Of a stretch of 6,038 nt of DNA, positions 5,762 to 6,038 are shown in pieces (position 1 is the stretch's first letter; every line of letters starts with the position of its first letter). The position numbers and the translations under genes were made by a program. The notes below the pieces were generated by a model. The model was not told the DNA's origin. It worked only from the letters and a program-made list of their open reading frames with translations, and ran no database searches. This stretch comes from DATGMP01 sp035293565 (lineage in GTDB: Bacteria > Pseudomonadota > Alphaproteobacteria > BOG-932 > Roseiterribacteraceae), in the NCBI GenBank assembly GCA_035293565.1, contig DATGMP010000108.1:1-6038 (forward strand), given 5' to 3'.

Positions 5762-5799
5762 AAAAGCAACAGGCCCGGACGTTGCGGTCCAGGCCTGTT
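5762..5799 (-). terminator. Rho-independent terminator of the right-edge gene
   Basis: Read on the minus strand, AACAGGCCTGGAC (5799-5787) and GTCCGGGCCTGTT (5780-5768) form a 13-bp stem with one T-G pair and a six-base loop CGCAAC. GC and then TTTT (5765-5762) follow. It lies 28 bases after the stop codon at 5828 and should prevent read-through into the sigma gene. Confidence 0.85.
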
Positions 5800-5827
5800 C
5801 GACGGTGCTTCAAATATCTTGCTGCTT

Positions 5828-6038
5828 TTAAGCGATGACGCCGAGGCGGGCGCGCATCAGGCCGATGCTGTCGAGATCGGCCTGCTCGCGGGCGCTCTCC
5901 TCGGCGCGCTCGCGCGCCTGGTCGCGCTCGTCCAAGAGCTCAACCTTCTTCAATTCCTCGAAGGCTTCGGCGAGCAGGCCCTTGGCCTCCTCGAGCTGGG
6001 TGCGCAGCTCCTCGGCCGAACGCATCAGGTTTTCGCGG
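5828..6038 (-). CDS. C-terminal end of a charged alpha-helical (coiled-coil-like) protein, 5' end beyond the window
   Basis: The last 69-70 residues of a protein are visible. The frame is open to the window edge through Arg-Glu-Asn-Leu before the ATG at 6025, so that ATG may be internal and the gene is treated as partial. The sequence is rich in Glu, Arg, Lys and Ala with heptad-like spacing (SAEELRTQLEEAKGLLAEAF and onward to about 25 residues before the end), as in a coiled coil. It ends in LMRARLGVIA. There is no hydrophobic segment or catalytic motif. A convincing intrinsic terminator starts 28 bases after the stop, supporting a real gene end. I do not recognise the family; if the ATG at 6025 is the true start, this would be a 65-residue helical protein, but no ribosome site is evident before it. 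Confidence 0.65.
   Translation of the reverse strand, partial: RENLMRSAEELRTQLEEAKGLLAEAFEELKKVELLDERDQARERAEESAREQADLDSIGLMRARLGVIA

Larger units (their letters stand above)
5481..5827. other. Intergenic region upstream of the sigma gene
   Basis: The 347-base gap holds repeat copy 2 (5537-5663), a terminator for the right-edge gene (5762-5799), and about 100 bases between them without a credible gene. The sigma promoter must lie here. A weak sigma-70-like pair on the minus strand (TTGGTC at 5725-5720, TATGCT at 5701-5696, spacing 18) would place the repeat inside the sigma mRNA leader, but the match is not strong. Confidence 0.45.

Noticed and set aside
5587..5769. Minus-strand frame of 60 residues upstream of the sigma gene
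   Set aside because: It starts inside the terminator of the right-edge gene and ends inside the repeat. There is no ribosome site and no plausible protein composition.

Overview
The window looks like a chromosomal segment of a high-GC alphaproteobacterium, most likely Bradyrhizobium or a close relative. This rests on the GC-rich codon use, a stress promoter of the EcfG type, the small 67-residue membrane protein, and the palindromic intergenic repeats. The assignment comes from reading and recollection, not from a search.

Layout. Positions 1-1763 (+) hold the 3' part of flhA, the large membrane subunit of the flagellar export gate; its start lies before the window. After a gene-poor stretch of about 240 bases comes a near-perfect EcfG-type promoter (2004-2029), then a 67-aa single-pass membrane protein (2131-2334, +) and a strong intrinsic terminator (2441-2474). 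A GFA-family zinc protein (2532-2957, -) converges on that terminator. Its 5' end is divergent from a small secreted protein of unknown function (3189-3557, +).

A palindromic repeat (3568-3678) with a perfect 20-bp tandem duplication at its centre separates the secreted protein from a minus-strand regulatory module. That module consists of an ECF sigma factor (4938-5480) followed by a membrane-bound RskA-type anti-sigma factor (3753-4730). Such pairs normally sit close together or overlap. Here 207 bases separate them, most of it filled by a second palindromic repeat type (4778-4899). Another copy of the same type lies just upstream of the sigma gene (5537-5663) in opposite orientation, so the sigma gene is bracketed by inverted repeats.

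The right edge holds the 3' end of a charged helical protein gene (5828-6038, -) with its own intrinsic terminator (5762-5799).

How the parts work together: the sigma/anti-sigma pair should form an envelope-signal switch in which the membrane anti-sigma holds the sigma factor until released. The 67-aa gene appears to be driven by a different sigma factor, the general stress sigma EcfG encoded elsewhere. I see no fully new system. The most unusual elements are the repeats around the sigma gene, the odd translation start of the anti-sigma gene, and the stress-promoter/small-membrane-protein unit.
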